DNA of 64,000 bases, taken from Neptunomonas marina. Its GTDB lineage: Bacteria > Pseudomonadota > Gammaproteobacteria > Pseudomonadales > Balneatricaceae. A model generated the notes under the pieces. The model ran no database searches. It saw nothing but the letters and a program-made list of their open reading frames with translations, and was not told the DNA's origin. Both the position numbers and the translations under genes were made by a program. How positions within the stretch are numbered: position 1 is the stretch's first letter; the number at the start of each line of letters is the position of its first letter. Of this stretch, positions 45,362 through 54,212 are shown piece by piece. The DNA lies in contig NZ_SACQ01000003.1 in the NCBI RefSeq assembly GCF_004005935.1, positions 124,001 to 188,000 of the forward strand, written 5' to 3'.

Positions 45362-45740
45362 CTTCAAGGTTACGCCGCAAACTTTGCTCAAAAAGATATT
45401 TGGATGATTCAAATTCAGAGTAGCTAACATCTCCAATAGCACCCTCAACGGCACACAAGCATAGACTTTGCTTTCTTTTATACTGGCTTGCACTTAACGA
45501 ACTACCTGAACCATTGATGCATACATCGATAAGTGAAAACTCCACTTCCATCGGATATCGAGCATCAAATACTACAGCCTCCATGGCCTGACCGAGACCG
45601 TAACCAATAACTCCCACAAGTCCAAAGTATTTGAGCTTTCTCTTTAACTGCCAACCCCTTATCGGTTTTTCACATGATGCACACGTGTAGCATACATTTA
45701 CTTTTGTTGATTCATTACATTCGCATTCGACTTTCTTCAA
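45354..45740 (-). CDS. Cys-rich N-terminus membrane-associated protein, unknown function
   Basis: A 128-residue protein. The N-terminus has Cys6, Cys8, Cys17, Cys20 and Cys23 (VECECNE...CYTCASCEKPIRGW), resembling a small zinc ribbon. A hydrophobic segment follows (YFGLVGVIGYGLGQAM, about 38-54), then a domain with YPMEVEFSLIDVCINGSGSS and further Cys residues. I do not recognise the family. It is convergent with the microprotein gene and shares its terminator. With the HTH gene they form a compact AT-rich module. Confidence 0.6.
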   Translation of the reverse strand: MKKVECECNESTKVNVCYTCASCEKPIRGWQLKRKLKYFGLVGVIGYGLGQAMEAVVFDARYPMEVEFSLIDVCINGSGSSLSASQYKRKQSLCLCAVEGAIGDVSYSEFESSKYLFEQSLRRNLEEC

Positions 45741-46198
45741 AACAAGTTCCTATTTCTCTGGCATAGATCTACTCTGCATAAGAGCAAACAAAAAACCTTG
45801 AAATACAGCATTCAAAACCGGCCACTTACTTCTTGCAAAACTCCTTTCGATAGCTTTAATTTAATGCTTTTTATCCTAAAGACCGAATTTCGCCTTATCT
45901 TTAAAGCCCCATTTAGCTATCAAATTGAGTAAAAACAGCCCAGAACACCCAGAAAAACAGAGTGACAAGCAAGCCGATACGCTATTGCTTAAAAAGGAAA
46001 GAAGATAAAGGTACTATCTATTAATAGAGAGAGGCGTTTAGTTGGCCCGGTTTCCATACCTTAAGCGTTGTTACGCGTCCTGCGTGCTTACCATGACTGG
46101 TTACAAACATTAGCGGTTTACGTAAAGTGGATCAATAGCTGAGTGTGCGGTGAATTAGCCGCTGGATGATCCAAAGCAGGCAATGGGGTTTTACTGCG
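45741..46198. other. Non-coding spacer before the arsenic operon
   Basis: About 460 bases with stops in all frames and no open frame of convincing quality. The left half is AT-rich (part of the accessory module and its promoter side); the right half (46040-46200) has core-like composition. I see no tRNA, repeat or att-like site. Confidence 0.4.
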
Positions 46199-46228
46199 TG
46201 AAATAAGAGGCTACTTAAGCAGCCTCTT
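46199..46228 (-). terminator. Terminator of the arsenic operon
   Basis: Eight-base-pair stem AAGAGGCT / AGCCTCTT (46205-46212 with 46221-46228) that includes the arsJ stop codon, followed on the minus strand by TTATTT. Confidence 0.7.
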
Positions 46229-47447
46229 GAAGGTGACGGGGAAGCTTGATAGAAGCAACCGCTGCTGCGAGCAAAAACAGCATCGATACCCACAAACAGG
46301 CTTGCAACCCGCTGCTCCCCTGCCCTGCATACTGGAAAAGTGCACCAGAGAGCAGTGTGCCCAATAGTCGTCCCATCGCGTTCGACATGTAATAAAAACC
46401 AACATCCAGCGATACACCATCTCGCCCTGCGTATTGCACGATAAGATAGCTATGCAGCGATGAGTTAATTGCGAATACAGCACCAAACAGCATCAGGCCG
46501 CATACCACCACCCAGCTGGCGGGTATGCCTAGCCAGAGCGCTGCAGCGATTGCGCCGGGGATGAGTGTGAGTAGGCTTACCCATGCCAGCGCGCTGGCAC
46601 CATCCGGTGTTTGGTTACCATGGCCACGCGTAATTTTTGGCGCGACACCCTGCACCACGCCGTAGCCAATAACCCACAGCGCCATAAACGCGCCGGTCTC
46701 GCTGTGATTCCAGCCTAATGTTTGTGATAAAAACACCGGCAGTGCTACCACAAACCAGACATCACGGGCACCAAACAAAAACATACGCGCCGCAGAGAGT
46801 ACGTTGATCGCTTCGCTTTTCGAGAAGATATCGCGGAACTTCGGTTTGCTTTTGGCTCGGCCTAAATCGTCTTTTAGCAAGACTAAGCTCATTAGCCACA
46901 CCGCGGCTAGCGCGATGGCCATAGCGGCAACAGCACCCGCAAAGCCTAGCCAACTGAGCAGCACGCCACCCAAGAAGAAGCCCACCCCTTTGAGTGCGTT
47001 TTTTGAACCTGTCAAAATAGCGACCCATTTATAGAGCTGGCCCTGTGCATCACTGGGCACCAATAGCTTGATCGAGCTTTTGGCACTCATTTTGTTTAGA
47101 TCTTTAGCGATGCCAGAAAGCGCTTGGGCAGCCATCACCCACGGTACGGTGAGCCATGCGGCGGGCACCAATAACATGCTTAATGCCACCACCTGCATCA
47201 CCAATCCGATGTTCATGGTGCGGTTAAGGCCCCAACGCGCGCCTAACCAGCCCCCGACCAGATTGGTGACAACCCCGAAAATCTCGTAAAAGAGAAATAA
47301 CAGCGCAATATCGAGCGGCGCATAGCCAAGGCTATGAAAGTGCAACACCACCAGCATCCGTAACGCACCATCCGTGAGCGTAAATGCCCAGTAGTTACCG
47401 GTAACAACTAGGTACTGGCGAATAGCGGGGGTGAGCTGGCTTAGCAT
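46215..47447 (-). CDS. arsJ: Organoarsenical efflux MFS transporter ArsJ
   Basis: Major facilitator of 410 residues with about 12 helices. The start PAIRQYLVVTGNYWAFTLTD, GWLGARWGLNRTMNIGL and AQALSGIAKDLNKMSAKSSI, followed by KLLVP, are characteristic of ArsJ, which exports 1-arseno-3-phosphoglycerate. It begins one base after the end of the gapdh gene, its metabolic partner, whose product makes this unstable compound from arsenate and glyceraldehyde 3-phosphate. It is the last gene of the arsenic operon. Confidence 0.92.
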   Translation of the reverse strand: MLSQLTPAIRQYLVVTGNYWAFTLTDGALRMLVVLHFHSLGYAPLDIALLFLFYEIFGVVTNLVGGWLGARWGLNRTMNIGLVMQVVALSMLLVPAAWLTVPWVMAAQALSGIAKDLNKMSAKSSIKLLVPSDAQGQLYKWVAILTGSKNALKGVGFFLGGVLLSWLGFAGAVAAMAIALAAVWLMSLVLLKDDLGRAKSKPKFRDIFSKSEAINVLSAARMFLFGARDVWFVVALPVFLSQTLGWNHSETGAFMALWVIGYGVVQGVAPKITRGHGNQTPDGASALAWVSLLTLIPGAIAAALWLGIPASWVVVCGLMLFGAVFAINSSLHSYLIVQYAGRDGVSLDVGFYYMSNAMGRLLGTLLSGALFQYAGQGSSGLQACLWVSMLFLLAAAVASIKLPRHLQEAA

Positions 47448-48449
47448 TTAGCTGTGCCCTACCTTTAACGCCAGTTCAGCGGTGCGGTTCGCATAACCCC
47501 ATTCGTTGTCATACCACGCGCAGATCTTCACTTGCGTGCCATTAATCACCATGGTTGATAGCGCATCAATAATGCTGGAGCGCGGGTCTGTCTTGTAATC
47601 AATGGATACTAACGGGCGCTCTTCATAACCGAGAATATCTTTTAGTTCGTTCTCAGCCGCTGCCTGCAAAAAGCCGTTTACCTCTTCGGCGGTCGTGTCA
47701 CGGGCCACTTCAAATACGCAGTCAGTGATGGAAGCATTCGCCAACGGCACGCGAATCGCATGGCCATTCAGCTTACCTTTTAGCTCGGGGAAGATATGAG
47801 TGATAGCGGTTGCTGAACCGGTTGTAGTAGGAATCAAGCTCATTCCGCACGCGCGGGCACGGCGCAGGTCTTTGTGTGGTGCATCCAGGATTGTTTGGGT
47901 GTTGGTAATATCGTGGATGGTAGTGATCGAGCCATGCTCGATACCGAGCTTTTCGTGCAACACTTTTACCACTGGCGCTAGGCAGTTGGTGGTGCAGGAG
48001 GCTGCCGTCACAATGCGGTGTTCATCTGGGTTATAAAGATGATCATTCACACCCATCACAATATTGAGTACACCCTCTTCTTTGACGGGTGCAGTCACCA
48101 CAACGTGCTTAACGCCCTGCGCTAGGTATGCTTGCAGTAGCGCCTTGGTTTTCATCTTGCCAGAGGCTTCAATCACCAGATCGCAGCCAGACCAGTCTGT
48201 TTCATCAATCTGTTTATTCTGGCTTGTGGTGATCACCTGCTCGTTGATCGTAATGGTGTTATCACTGGCCTGTGCGTCTTGTTCCCAACGGCCATGTACC
48301 GAATCAAAGTTCAATAGGTGTGCAAGGGTTGGCGCATCGCCCGCCGGATCATTGATATGGACGATCTCAACATCGCCTTTACCCCAAATAGCGCGGAACG
48401 TTAACCGCCCCATGCGGCCAAACCCATTAATACCGATCTTTAAGCTCAT
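47448..48449 (-). CDS. Glyceraldehyde-3-phosphate dehydrogenase of the arsenic operon
   Basis: ArsJ-associated GAPDH of 333 residues. It has the NAD-binding [20 protein letters not shown], the catalytic Cys in [20 protein letters not shown], and [11 protein letters not shown]. In this setting it uses arsenate in place of phosphate to form 1-arseno-3-phosphoglycerate, exported by ArsJ; it may also act in glycolysis. The ATG at 48449 gives the normal N-terminus [11 protein letters not shown]; the longer reading to 48506 overlaps the acr3 end and is not needed. Confidence 0.92.
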   Translation of the reverse strand: MSLKIGINGFGRMGRLTFRAIWGKGDVEIVHINDPAGDAPTLAHLLNFDSVHGRWEQDAQASDNTITINEQVITTSQNKQIDETDWSGCDLVIEASGKMKTKALLQAYLAQGVKHVVVTAPVKEEGVLNIVMGVNDHLYNPDEHRIVTAASCTTNCLAPVVKVLHEKLGIEHGSITTIHDITNTQTILDAPHKDLRRARACGMSLIPTTTGSATAITHIFPELKGKLNGHAIRVPLANASITDCVFEVARDTTAEEVNGFLQAAAENELKDILGYEERPLVSIDYKTDPRSSIIDALSTMVINGTQVKICAWYDNEWGYANRTAELALKVGHS

Positions 48450-48486
48450 CTTTTTTATCCCACATCTATTATCAATGTTTGGTCGA

Positions 48487-49515
48487 TCACGCCTCAGCTC
48501 GATCAAACCAATGTGCTGTACGGTTTGCGATGGCCACCAGCGATAACATCACCGGTACCTCCACCAACACCCCAACCACGGTGGCCAGCGCAGCCCCCGA
48601 GTGTAAACCAAATAACGAGATCGCAACGGCTACCGCTAGCTCAAAAAAGTTAGAGGTGCCAATCATACAGGCCGGTGCTGCCACATTATGTGGCAACCGC
48701 AACCAATAAGCCGCAGCATAAGCGATAACAAAAATACCGTATGTTTGTACCAGCAGCGGTATCGCAATAAGACCGATGGTTTCGGGCTGGCTGATAATCG
48801 TTTTAGCCTGAAAACCAAATAGCAGTACAACGGTGGCGAGCAAGCCAAGTACCGACCAAGGTTTAAGCGTCTGTAAAAAACGGTTGAGACGCTCGGTATC
48901 ACCCTGTTTCTCGAGCTGGCGGCGTGTCCACGCACCCGCTAAAAGCGGCAGCACCACATATAACACCACGGACAGCAGCAGCGTTTCCCATGGCACTTCG
49001 ATATCACTCACACCCAACAAAAATGCAGCAATCGGTGCAAACGCAAAGATCATGATCAGGTCGTTTACTGAAACCTGCACTAAGGTGTAGTTTGGATCGC
49101 CTTTGGTGAGCTGGCTCCAAACAAACACCATCGCGGTGCAAGGGGCGACACCCAACAAAATCATACCGGCGATATATTCTGTCGCGCTCTGTGGATCCAC
49201 CCAATCAGCCATAAGTACGCGGAAAAAGAACCAACCTAGCAGCGCCATCGTGAAAGGCTTAATTAGCCAGTTGATCACCAGTGTTAGCAACAACCCTTTC
49301 GGCTTTTTGCCGACATCTTTGATCGCCGAAAAGTCGATCTGCACCATCATCGGGTAGATCATCACCCAGATAAACAGCGCCACCACCAAGTTCACATGCG
49401 CAAACTCCAGCTGCGCGACGGCAACAAAAAGCGCAGGTGCCAGATTACCCAGCACTACACCTGCAACAATACATAGCGCAACCCAGAGGCTTAAATAACG
49501 CTCAAACAAGCCCAT
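48487..49515 (-). CDS. acr3: Arsenite efflux permease Acr3
   Basis: Inner-membrane As(III) exporter of 342 residues with ten predicted helices. The family features [19 protein letters not shown] and the metal-binding loop region [20 protein letters not shown] (with the conserved Cys) are present, as is the second conserved segment [18 protein letters not shown]. It exports the arsenite produced by the ArsC domain of the upstream fusion gene. It lies between arsH and gapdh, tightly spaced. Confidence 0.95.
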   Translation of the reverse strand: MGLFERYLSLWVALCIVAGVVLGNLAPALFVAVAQLEFAHVNLVVALFIWVMIYPMMVQIDFSAIKDVGKKPKGLLLTLVINWLIKPFTMALLGWFFFRVLMADWVDPQSATEYIAGMILLGVAPCTAMVFVWSQLTKGDPNYTLVQVSVNDLIMIFAFAPIAAFLLGVSDIEVPWETLLLSVVLYVVLPLLAGAWTRRQLEKQGDTERLNRFLQTLKPWSVLGLLATVVLLFGFQAKTIISQPETIGLIAIPLLVQTYGIFVIAYAAAYWLRLPHNVAAPACMIGTSNFFELAVAVAISLFGLHSGAALATVVGVLVEVPVMLSLVAIANRTAHWFDRAEA

Positions 49516-49527
49516 TAACTCTCTCCT

Positions 49528-50232
49528 TTAGATAGCGCGCTGGTTAACCCGCGCTGATAACTGCTCTGCCGTTTCAACCCGTTCAGAGTAACGGTCGGTG
49601 AGATACTCGCCGCGGCTGCGGGTCAGTAGCGTAAACTTCACCAACTCCTCCATCACATCAACGATGCGGTTGTAGTAAGCCGATGGCAGCATGCGCCCCT
49701 CTTCATCAAACTCCATATAGGCTTTTGGCACCGACGACTGGTTCGGTATGGTGATCATGCGCATCCAGCGTCCTAGCACACGCATCTGGTTAACGGTATT
49801 AAAGCTCTGCGAGCCGCCGCACACCTGCATCAGTGCTAATGTTTTGCCCTGCGTGGGTCTTACTGCGCCTAAGCTCAGTGGAATCCAGTCGATCTGCGCC
49901 TTCATGGTGGAGGTCATCGCACCATGGCGCTCAGGCGATGACCACACCATACCGTCGCACCACAGCACCAGATCACGTAGCTCCTGCACAACAGGGTGGT
50001 TATCTTCGACAGCATCGGGCTGAGGCAGCTTGTGCGGATGGAAAAAGCGCACCTCAGCACCTAACGCCTCCAGAATACGCGCCGCCTCTTCCGCTGCTAG
50101 GCGGCTAAAGGAGCGTTCACGTAAAGAGCCATATAGCAGCAAGATTTTGGGCGCAGTTTCGCCCTCGGCGGCAAGCTTAGTAAGCTGGGGTGAACGCCAT
50201 TGTTGCGGATCAATATTGGGTAGGTCTTTCAT
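49528..50232 (-). CDS. arsH: ArsH NADPH:FMN oxidoreductase
   Basis: Flavoprotein of 234 residues with the flavodoxin-like phosphate loop [20 protein letters not shown] and the ArsH-specific [20 protein letters not shown], followed by [20 protein letters not shown]. ArsH oxidises trivalent organoarsenicals to less toxic pentavalent forms and can reduce quinones. It lies between the arsC-arsR fusion and acr3 with gaps of about 12 bases, consistent with a single mRNA. Confidence 0.95.
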   Translation of the reverse strand: MKDLPNIDPQQWRSPQLTKLAAEGETAPKILLLYGSLRERSFSRLAAEEAARILEALGAEVRFFHPHKLPQPDAVEDNHPVVQELRDLVLWCDGMVWSSPERHGAMTSTMKAQIDWIPLSLGAVRPTQGKTLALMQVCGGSQSFNTVNQMRVLGRWMRMITIPNQSSVPKAYMEFDEEGRMLPSAYYNRIVDVMEELVKFTLLTRSRGEYLTDRYSERVETAEQLSARVNQRAI

Positions 50233-50243
50233 GTTTTAAAAAC

Positions 50244-51014
50244 TCACTGGCAGGCGGTATTCGATGCGCTAGGTCGCGCACTCATCTGTTGCAGACGGTC
50301 TTGAGGGGCGTCTAGCAAAGTGCTGCTGTGCAGGCGTGTTTCACGCAGAATGTTCAACATCCAATCATTCAACAGCGGGTGTAAACGGTAGAAAACCCAT
50401 TGGCCCTGGCGGCGATCAAGCAACAAACCGTTTTTGCGTAACTGAGCCAGATGGCGCGAAATTTTAGGCTGAGATAGTTCCAACGCCTCCATCAACTCAC
50501 AAACGCACAGCTCACCCTCTTGTTCAATCAGCAGCAGGCTTAGTAGGCGTGTCTCATCGGCGATAGATTTGAAGAAGGTAACGGCATCCAGCGCTTTGAC
50601 TTGTGAATCCACGTTCTTGCTGTTCACCAACACAAACAAGCGCAGGCGCTCACTTAACTCCTGCAAGGTGCGGGTAAAGGCTTTTGGATCTCGGCTGGCT
50701 TTCGGGTCTGGGAAGTCCCACGCCAGCACAACGCCGCCATGGGGCCAAGCTCGGCACTCTCGATGTGCTTTATCGCACAAGGTGATGATGTAATCGAACG
50801 GCTGATCGCCCAAGCTCTGTACCGACTTAGCCACTAATCCCTCGGCGGATAAACCAAAGTGTTCGATCGCCTCTATCGTGCGTGGGTCTACCTCAGATGG
50901 CTCGGTGCCAGCACTAAACACCTCAAACTGATCGCCCGCTAACTGGCGCAGCAACACCTCCGCCATTTGGGACCGTGCGGAGTTAGCGGTACAAAGAAAT
51001 AGGACTTTTTTCAC
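50244..51014 (-). CDS. ArsC-ArsR fusion: arsenate reductase with arsenite-responsive repressor
   Basis: A 256-residue two-domain protein. Residues 1-135 are a low-molecular-weight phosphatase-type arsenate reductase with P-loop CTANSAR (Cys8-X5-Arg14) and the redox cysteines Cys80 and Cys87. Residues about 140-225 are an ArsR/SmtB winged helix with the As(III) site ELCVCEL (Cys170, Cys172) and recognition helix SQPKISRHLAQLRKNG. A final Cys255 is near the C-terminus. As first gene of the operon it would both repress the promoter and reduce arsenate. Such fusions are known but less common than separate genes. Confidence 0.93.
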   Translation of the reverse strand: MKKVLFLCTANSARSQMAEVLLRQLAGDQFEVFSAGTEPSEVDPRTIEAIEHFGLSAEGLVAKSVQSLGDQPFDYIITLCDKAHRECRAWPHGGVVLAWDFPDPKASRDPKAFTRTLQELSERLRLFVLVNSKNVDSQVKALDAVTFFKSIADETRLLSLLLIEQEGELCVCELMEALELSQPKISRHLAQLRKNGLLLDRRQGQWVFYRLHPLLNDWMLNILRETRLHSSTLLDAPQDRLQQMSARPSASNTACQ

Positions 51015-51105
51015 GCGACACCCTCTTAATATTTGGGTGCACTATACATACCTAAAACAACATATGCAATTATCCATATACTCTTTCATTGATATATTTA
51101 ATTTA

Positions 51106-51144
51106 CGATATATCACCCAAGCAGTTAGCACGGGTGATATATCG
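51106..51144. promoter_or_regulatory. 13-bp perfect inverted repeat upstream of the arsenic operon
   Basis: CGATATATCACCC at 51106-51118 and its exact reverse complement at 51132-51144, with a 13-base spacer, between the isochorismatase stop (51158) and the arsC-arsR start (51014). GATATAT also occurs once more at 51091. It could be a terminator-like hairpin of the upstream gene or an operator for the ArsR domain. The sequence 51015-51105 is AT-rich and probably holds the ars promoter. Confidence 0.55.
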
Positions 51145-51157
51145 GCATTAACAGTCA

Positions 51158-51688
51158 TTAGGCGAACGCTGTATCCAGTGTGACAAGCGGACGTCGCGTT
51201 GAGATCGCGTTAAGTGCGATGTTATGGATCATCACATCAACCGTAGAAGTCGCCTCTGCCAGCACCTGCAGATCGTAGCCACTTGCATCGGGCGAGAGCG
51301 CTGTATGCGCCACACAGTTCTGCGTCATCATGCCGCAGACCAGCAACTTTTCGATGTTGTGCGATGCCAAGACGGCGGCAAGAGAGGTATCAACAAAGCT
51401 GTCCGCGTGGCTCTTAACCACCACCGGAGCATCTGGCGCTGCAGCGAGTACCTGTGGGTGGATCTCCACACCGGTTGTACCCTCGTTAAAGAACGGCGCT
51501 ATACCGCGGCTGGCATCGGCCACATGTTGGATCAGCACAACAAGATCTCCCGCTTGCTGCGCTTTCTCTATCGCCACCAGCGTATTTTTTAGCACCTCTT
51601 CTGTGTTCCACAGTGGGAATTTACCTGTTGCGAAATAGTCGTTTTGTAGATCGATAACTAGCAAAGAGCGTTGGGATGTATGTGGCAT
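51158..51688 (-). CDS. Isochorismatase-family cysteine hydrolase
   Basis: A 176-residue member of the isochorismatase/nicotinamidase fold. The catalytic triad is visible: Asp in SLLVIDLQNDYF, Lys in VVVKSHADSF and Cys in LLVCGMMTQNCVAHTAL. The cis-peptide GGMMT-like turn is present as CGMMTQNC. The substrate is unknown. The ATG at 51688 follows GGAGAAG. It is divergent from the GlxA-type regulator at 51804, a frequent partnership in which the regulator controls the hydrolase. Confidence 0.88.
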   Translation of the reverse strand: MPHTSQRSLLVIDLQNDYFATGKFPLWNTEEVLKNTLVAIEKAQQAGDLVVLIQHVADASRGIAPFFNEGTTGVEIHPQVLAAAPDAPVVVKSHADSFVDTSLAAVLASHNIEKLLVCGMMTQNCVAHTALSPDASGYDLQVLAEATSTVDVMIHNIALNAISTRRPLVTLDTAFA

Positions 51689-51803
51689 TTTCTTCTCCAA
51701 TGTGAGTTAACTAAGTGCCATTGTCACCTACGATCAACACACCAACGAGTGGCCCAAAATACATATTTCGATTATATTGGGCCAAAAAAACACGGTAAAC
51801 ATC

Positions 51804-52775
51804 ATGACCCATTCACCAATTCAGATCGCGGTGGTTGCTTTCGAGGGGATCAGCGCATTTCACCTTGCTGTGCCGGGCGTGGTTTTTCGCGAAAGCCGCC
51901 ATGGCCAGCCACATTTTGCATTGACCGTGTGCTCAGCCGAGGGCACCAAGCTAAACACCAGTGCCGGTTACGCCATTGAGGTACAAGCAACGCTCGCGCT
52001 GCTAGATCAGGCTGATATTGTGGTGATTCCGAGCTGGCGTAACCCTGATGAGACACCGCCAACAGCACTGCTTGATGCGTTAAAGCGAGCACACCAACGT
52101 GGCGCGATGATTGTGGGGCTATGCCTTGGCGCTTATGTCGTCGCAGAAGCTGGCCTGCTGGATGGAAAACACGCCACAACCCATTGGGAATACGGTGATC
52201 ACTTCGCCAAGCGCTTCCCCAAGGTTCAGCTCAGCGCCGATGTACTTTATCTTCAAGAGGAGCGTATTGTTACATCCGCAGGAACCGCGGCAGGCATGGA
52301 TTGTTGCTTATATCTCGTACGTGAATTGGCGGGCGCCGAGATGGCAAACCGCATCGCCCGCCGCTTGGTAGTGCCGCCGCACCGCCAAGGCGGGCAAGCC
52401 CAGTTTATTGAAAGCCCAGTACCCAGCGCAGAACGCGATCACCACCTTGCTCAGCAACTAGACTGGATACGCACCAACCTGCACCACCCGTTAGATATCG
52501 ACGGGCTTGCCGAACACGCTCACATGAGCCGCCGCAGCTTCACGCGCCACTTTCGCCAACTTACCGGCAGCTCCGTGAGCCAATGGCTGCTCAACGAACG
52601 CCTCACGCTCGCTCAACAATTACTAGAAACCAGCAGCTACCCGATTGAAGCCATCGCCGAGAAAAGCGGTTTTGGTTCCACCGTTTCACTACGCCAGCAG
52701 TTTCGCAAACGCTTCGGTGTGAGCCCGCAAGCATGGCGCAGGAGCTTTGCTGCGATAGGCAGCAAAGCTAATTAG
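51804..52775 (+). CDS. GlxA-type AraC regulator (DJ-1/PfpI + AraC HTH)
   Basis: Regulator of 323 residues with an N-terminal DJ-1/PfpI glutamine-amidotransferase-like sensor domain (IQIAVVAFEGISAFHLAVPG; the Cys elbow GLCLGAYVVAEAGLL) and a C-terminal AraC DNA-binding domain (IDGLAEHAHMSRRSFTRHFR; PIEAIAEKSGFGSTVSLRQQ). I chose the ATG at 51804, which gives the usual start; a TTG at 51777 would add nine residues. It probably regulates the divergent isochorismatase-like gene. Confidence 0.88.
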   Translation: MTHSPIQIAVVAFEGISAFHLAVPGVVFRESRHGQPHFALTVCSAEGTKLNTSAGYAIEVQATLALLDQADIVVIPSWRNPDETPPTALLDALKRAHQRGAMIVGLCLGAYVVAEAGLLDGKHATTHWEYGDHFAKRFPKVQLSADVLYLQEERIVTSAGTAAGMDCCLYLVRELAGAEMANRIARRLVVPPHRQGGQAQFIESPVPSAERDHHLAQQLDWIRTNLHHPLDIDGLAEHAHMSRRSFTRHFRQLTGSSVSQWLLNERLTLAQQLLETSSYPIEAIAEKSGFGSTVSLRQQFRKRFGVSPQAWRRSFAAIGSKAN

Positions 52776-52796
52776 GTACAGGAAGAGCCGAGCCGT

Positions 52797-54212
52797 TTAG
52801 GCATCGTAGAGTGTGTTGGCCCAGTCTCCTGCAAACGCGCGGCGCAGTTCAGTGTAACGCGCCAGCAGCTGTGTGCGGGCTACCACCAGCTCAGACTCGG
52901 ACGAGAGTAGATCGCGCTGTGCATCCAGATAGTCCAAGTAAGGGATAATCCCCTCCTCGTAGCGCGACTTAGCCTGTGTATGAGCCTCTTGGGCAAACCG
53001 CTGGCGATTTACCAATAGTGCCAAGCGCTGTTGTTGGCTTTGCCACTGGGAGATGGCGGTATCTGCGCGATTAAGTACCGTTAGCCACTGCTTCTCGTAG
53101 GCTTCAAGTACCACTTGCTCCTCTAGTTTAGCCGCGCGTAGGTTAGCCTTCAGTGCTGCAAAATTGAGCAGCGACCAGCGTAACGTCGGCTGCACAAGGC
53201 GCTGGCCTTGCGCATCACCTAAGCTCAACCCGCCACCGTTTAGCACTCCGAGTACACCGGTAATACTGACTTGCGGATATAACGATGCTTGCGCCTCATC
53301 GGTGAGTGCAAAAGCGTTAGCAACGTTAGATGTTGCCAGCAGCACAGCGGGGGCTTTAACCAACGCGACAACAGGTTTATCGATCGCCCACGACATCGAG
53401 TTGGCGGATGCGAGCAACCCTGCGGTCTGCCCAGTCACAATGCCTTGAATCCTCGACCCCGTGAGGACAGCTAGGGTCTCGCGGTAACGGTTTTGCTGCT
53501 GCACTAGCGCTGGCTTTTGAGCACGAAACTCGTACTGCAGTGCTTTAGCTCGGCTCAACTCCAGCGAGGTTGCGAGCCCCTCGTCAACACGAAACTGCAG
53601 TACATCAACACTCTCATCGAGTAGTTTCAGCTGCTGATCTAGCACCGCGAGCTGCTCCTCAGCACCAGCAAGACCGGAATAAGCTGAGGCGACGCCACTC
53701 ACAACATCCGCCAAGACCTGAGCCTTTGCCGCTTGAGCATTGTTGGTACTGGCTTGTGCCTGACGCACGCGAGCGCTGATCCTGCCAAACAGATCGAGCT
53801 GCCAATCGGCACTTAGGCCTGCGCTCAGTTGCTCGGTACGTTGCGCATCCCCTCCGCCCAACGGTTGCTGCCGAGAGGACGAGGCTTGTGCAGCTACACC
53901 GCCCTGGGGACGATATTGATCACGACTAACGCGCAAGCGCTCTAGCTGTGCGTCAACCCGCAGCGCCGCAGCCCTTAAATCATGATTAGCAGCGAGTGCA
54001 CGCTCGACCAACTGATCGAGCGCGGGGTCGCCCATCGCTTGCCACCAATGAGCGCCGGTGTTGGGCAATTCGGCCTGATTGGCAAGCCGCTCCGAGATCA
54101 CCTCGATAGCGGGATAGTCCACTTCCGGTATCGCATGGCGCGGGCTAGTTGTCGCACAACCGGCCACCAGCAGCGCTGTTGCTATCACAGCGCTAAGCTT
54201 AGTTTTGCTCAT
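52797..54212 (-). CDS. Outer-membrane efflux lipoprotein (OprN/NodT type)
   Basis: TolC-family outer-membrane channel of 471 residues with a lipobox (ATALLVAGC) and the paired efflux repeats, for example DPALDQLVERALAANHDLRAAALRVDAQLERLRVSR and the second repeat near TQAKSRYEEGIIPYLDYLDA. It completes the tripartite pump encoded by the two upstream genes and overlaps the RND gene end by 14 bases, so it is the last gene of that operon. Confidence 0.93.
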   Translation of the reverse strand: MSKTKLSAVIATALLVAGCATTSPRHAIPEVDYPAIEVISERLANQAELPNTGAHWWQAMGDPALDQLVERALAANHDLRAAALRVDAQLERLRVSRDQYRPQGGVAAQASSSRQQPLGGGDAQRTEQLSAGLSADWQLDLFGRISARVRQAQASTNNAQAAKAQVLADVVSGVASAYSGLAGAEEQLAVLDQQLKLLDESVDVLQFRVDEGLATSLELSRAKALQYEFRAQKPALVQQQNRYRETLAVLTGSRIQGIVTGQTAGLLASANSMSWAIDKPVVALVKAPAVLLATSNVANAFALTDEAQASLYPQVSITGVLGVLNGGGLSLGDAQGQRLVQPTLRWSLLNFAALKANLRAAKLEEQVVLEAYEKQWLTVLNRADTAISQWQSQQQRLALLVNRQRFAQEAHTQAKSRYEEGIIPYLDYLDAQRDLLSSESELVVARTQLLARYTELRRAFAGDWANTLYDA

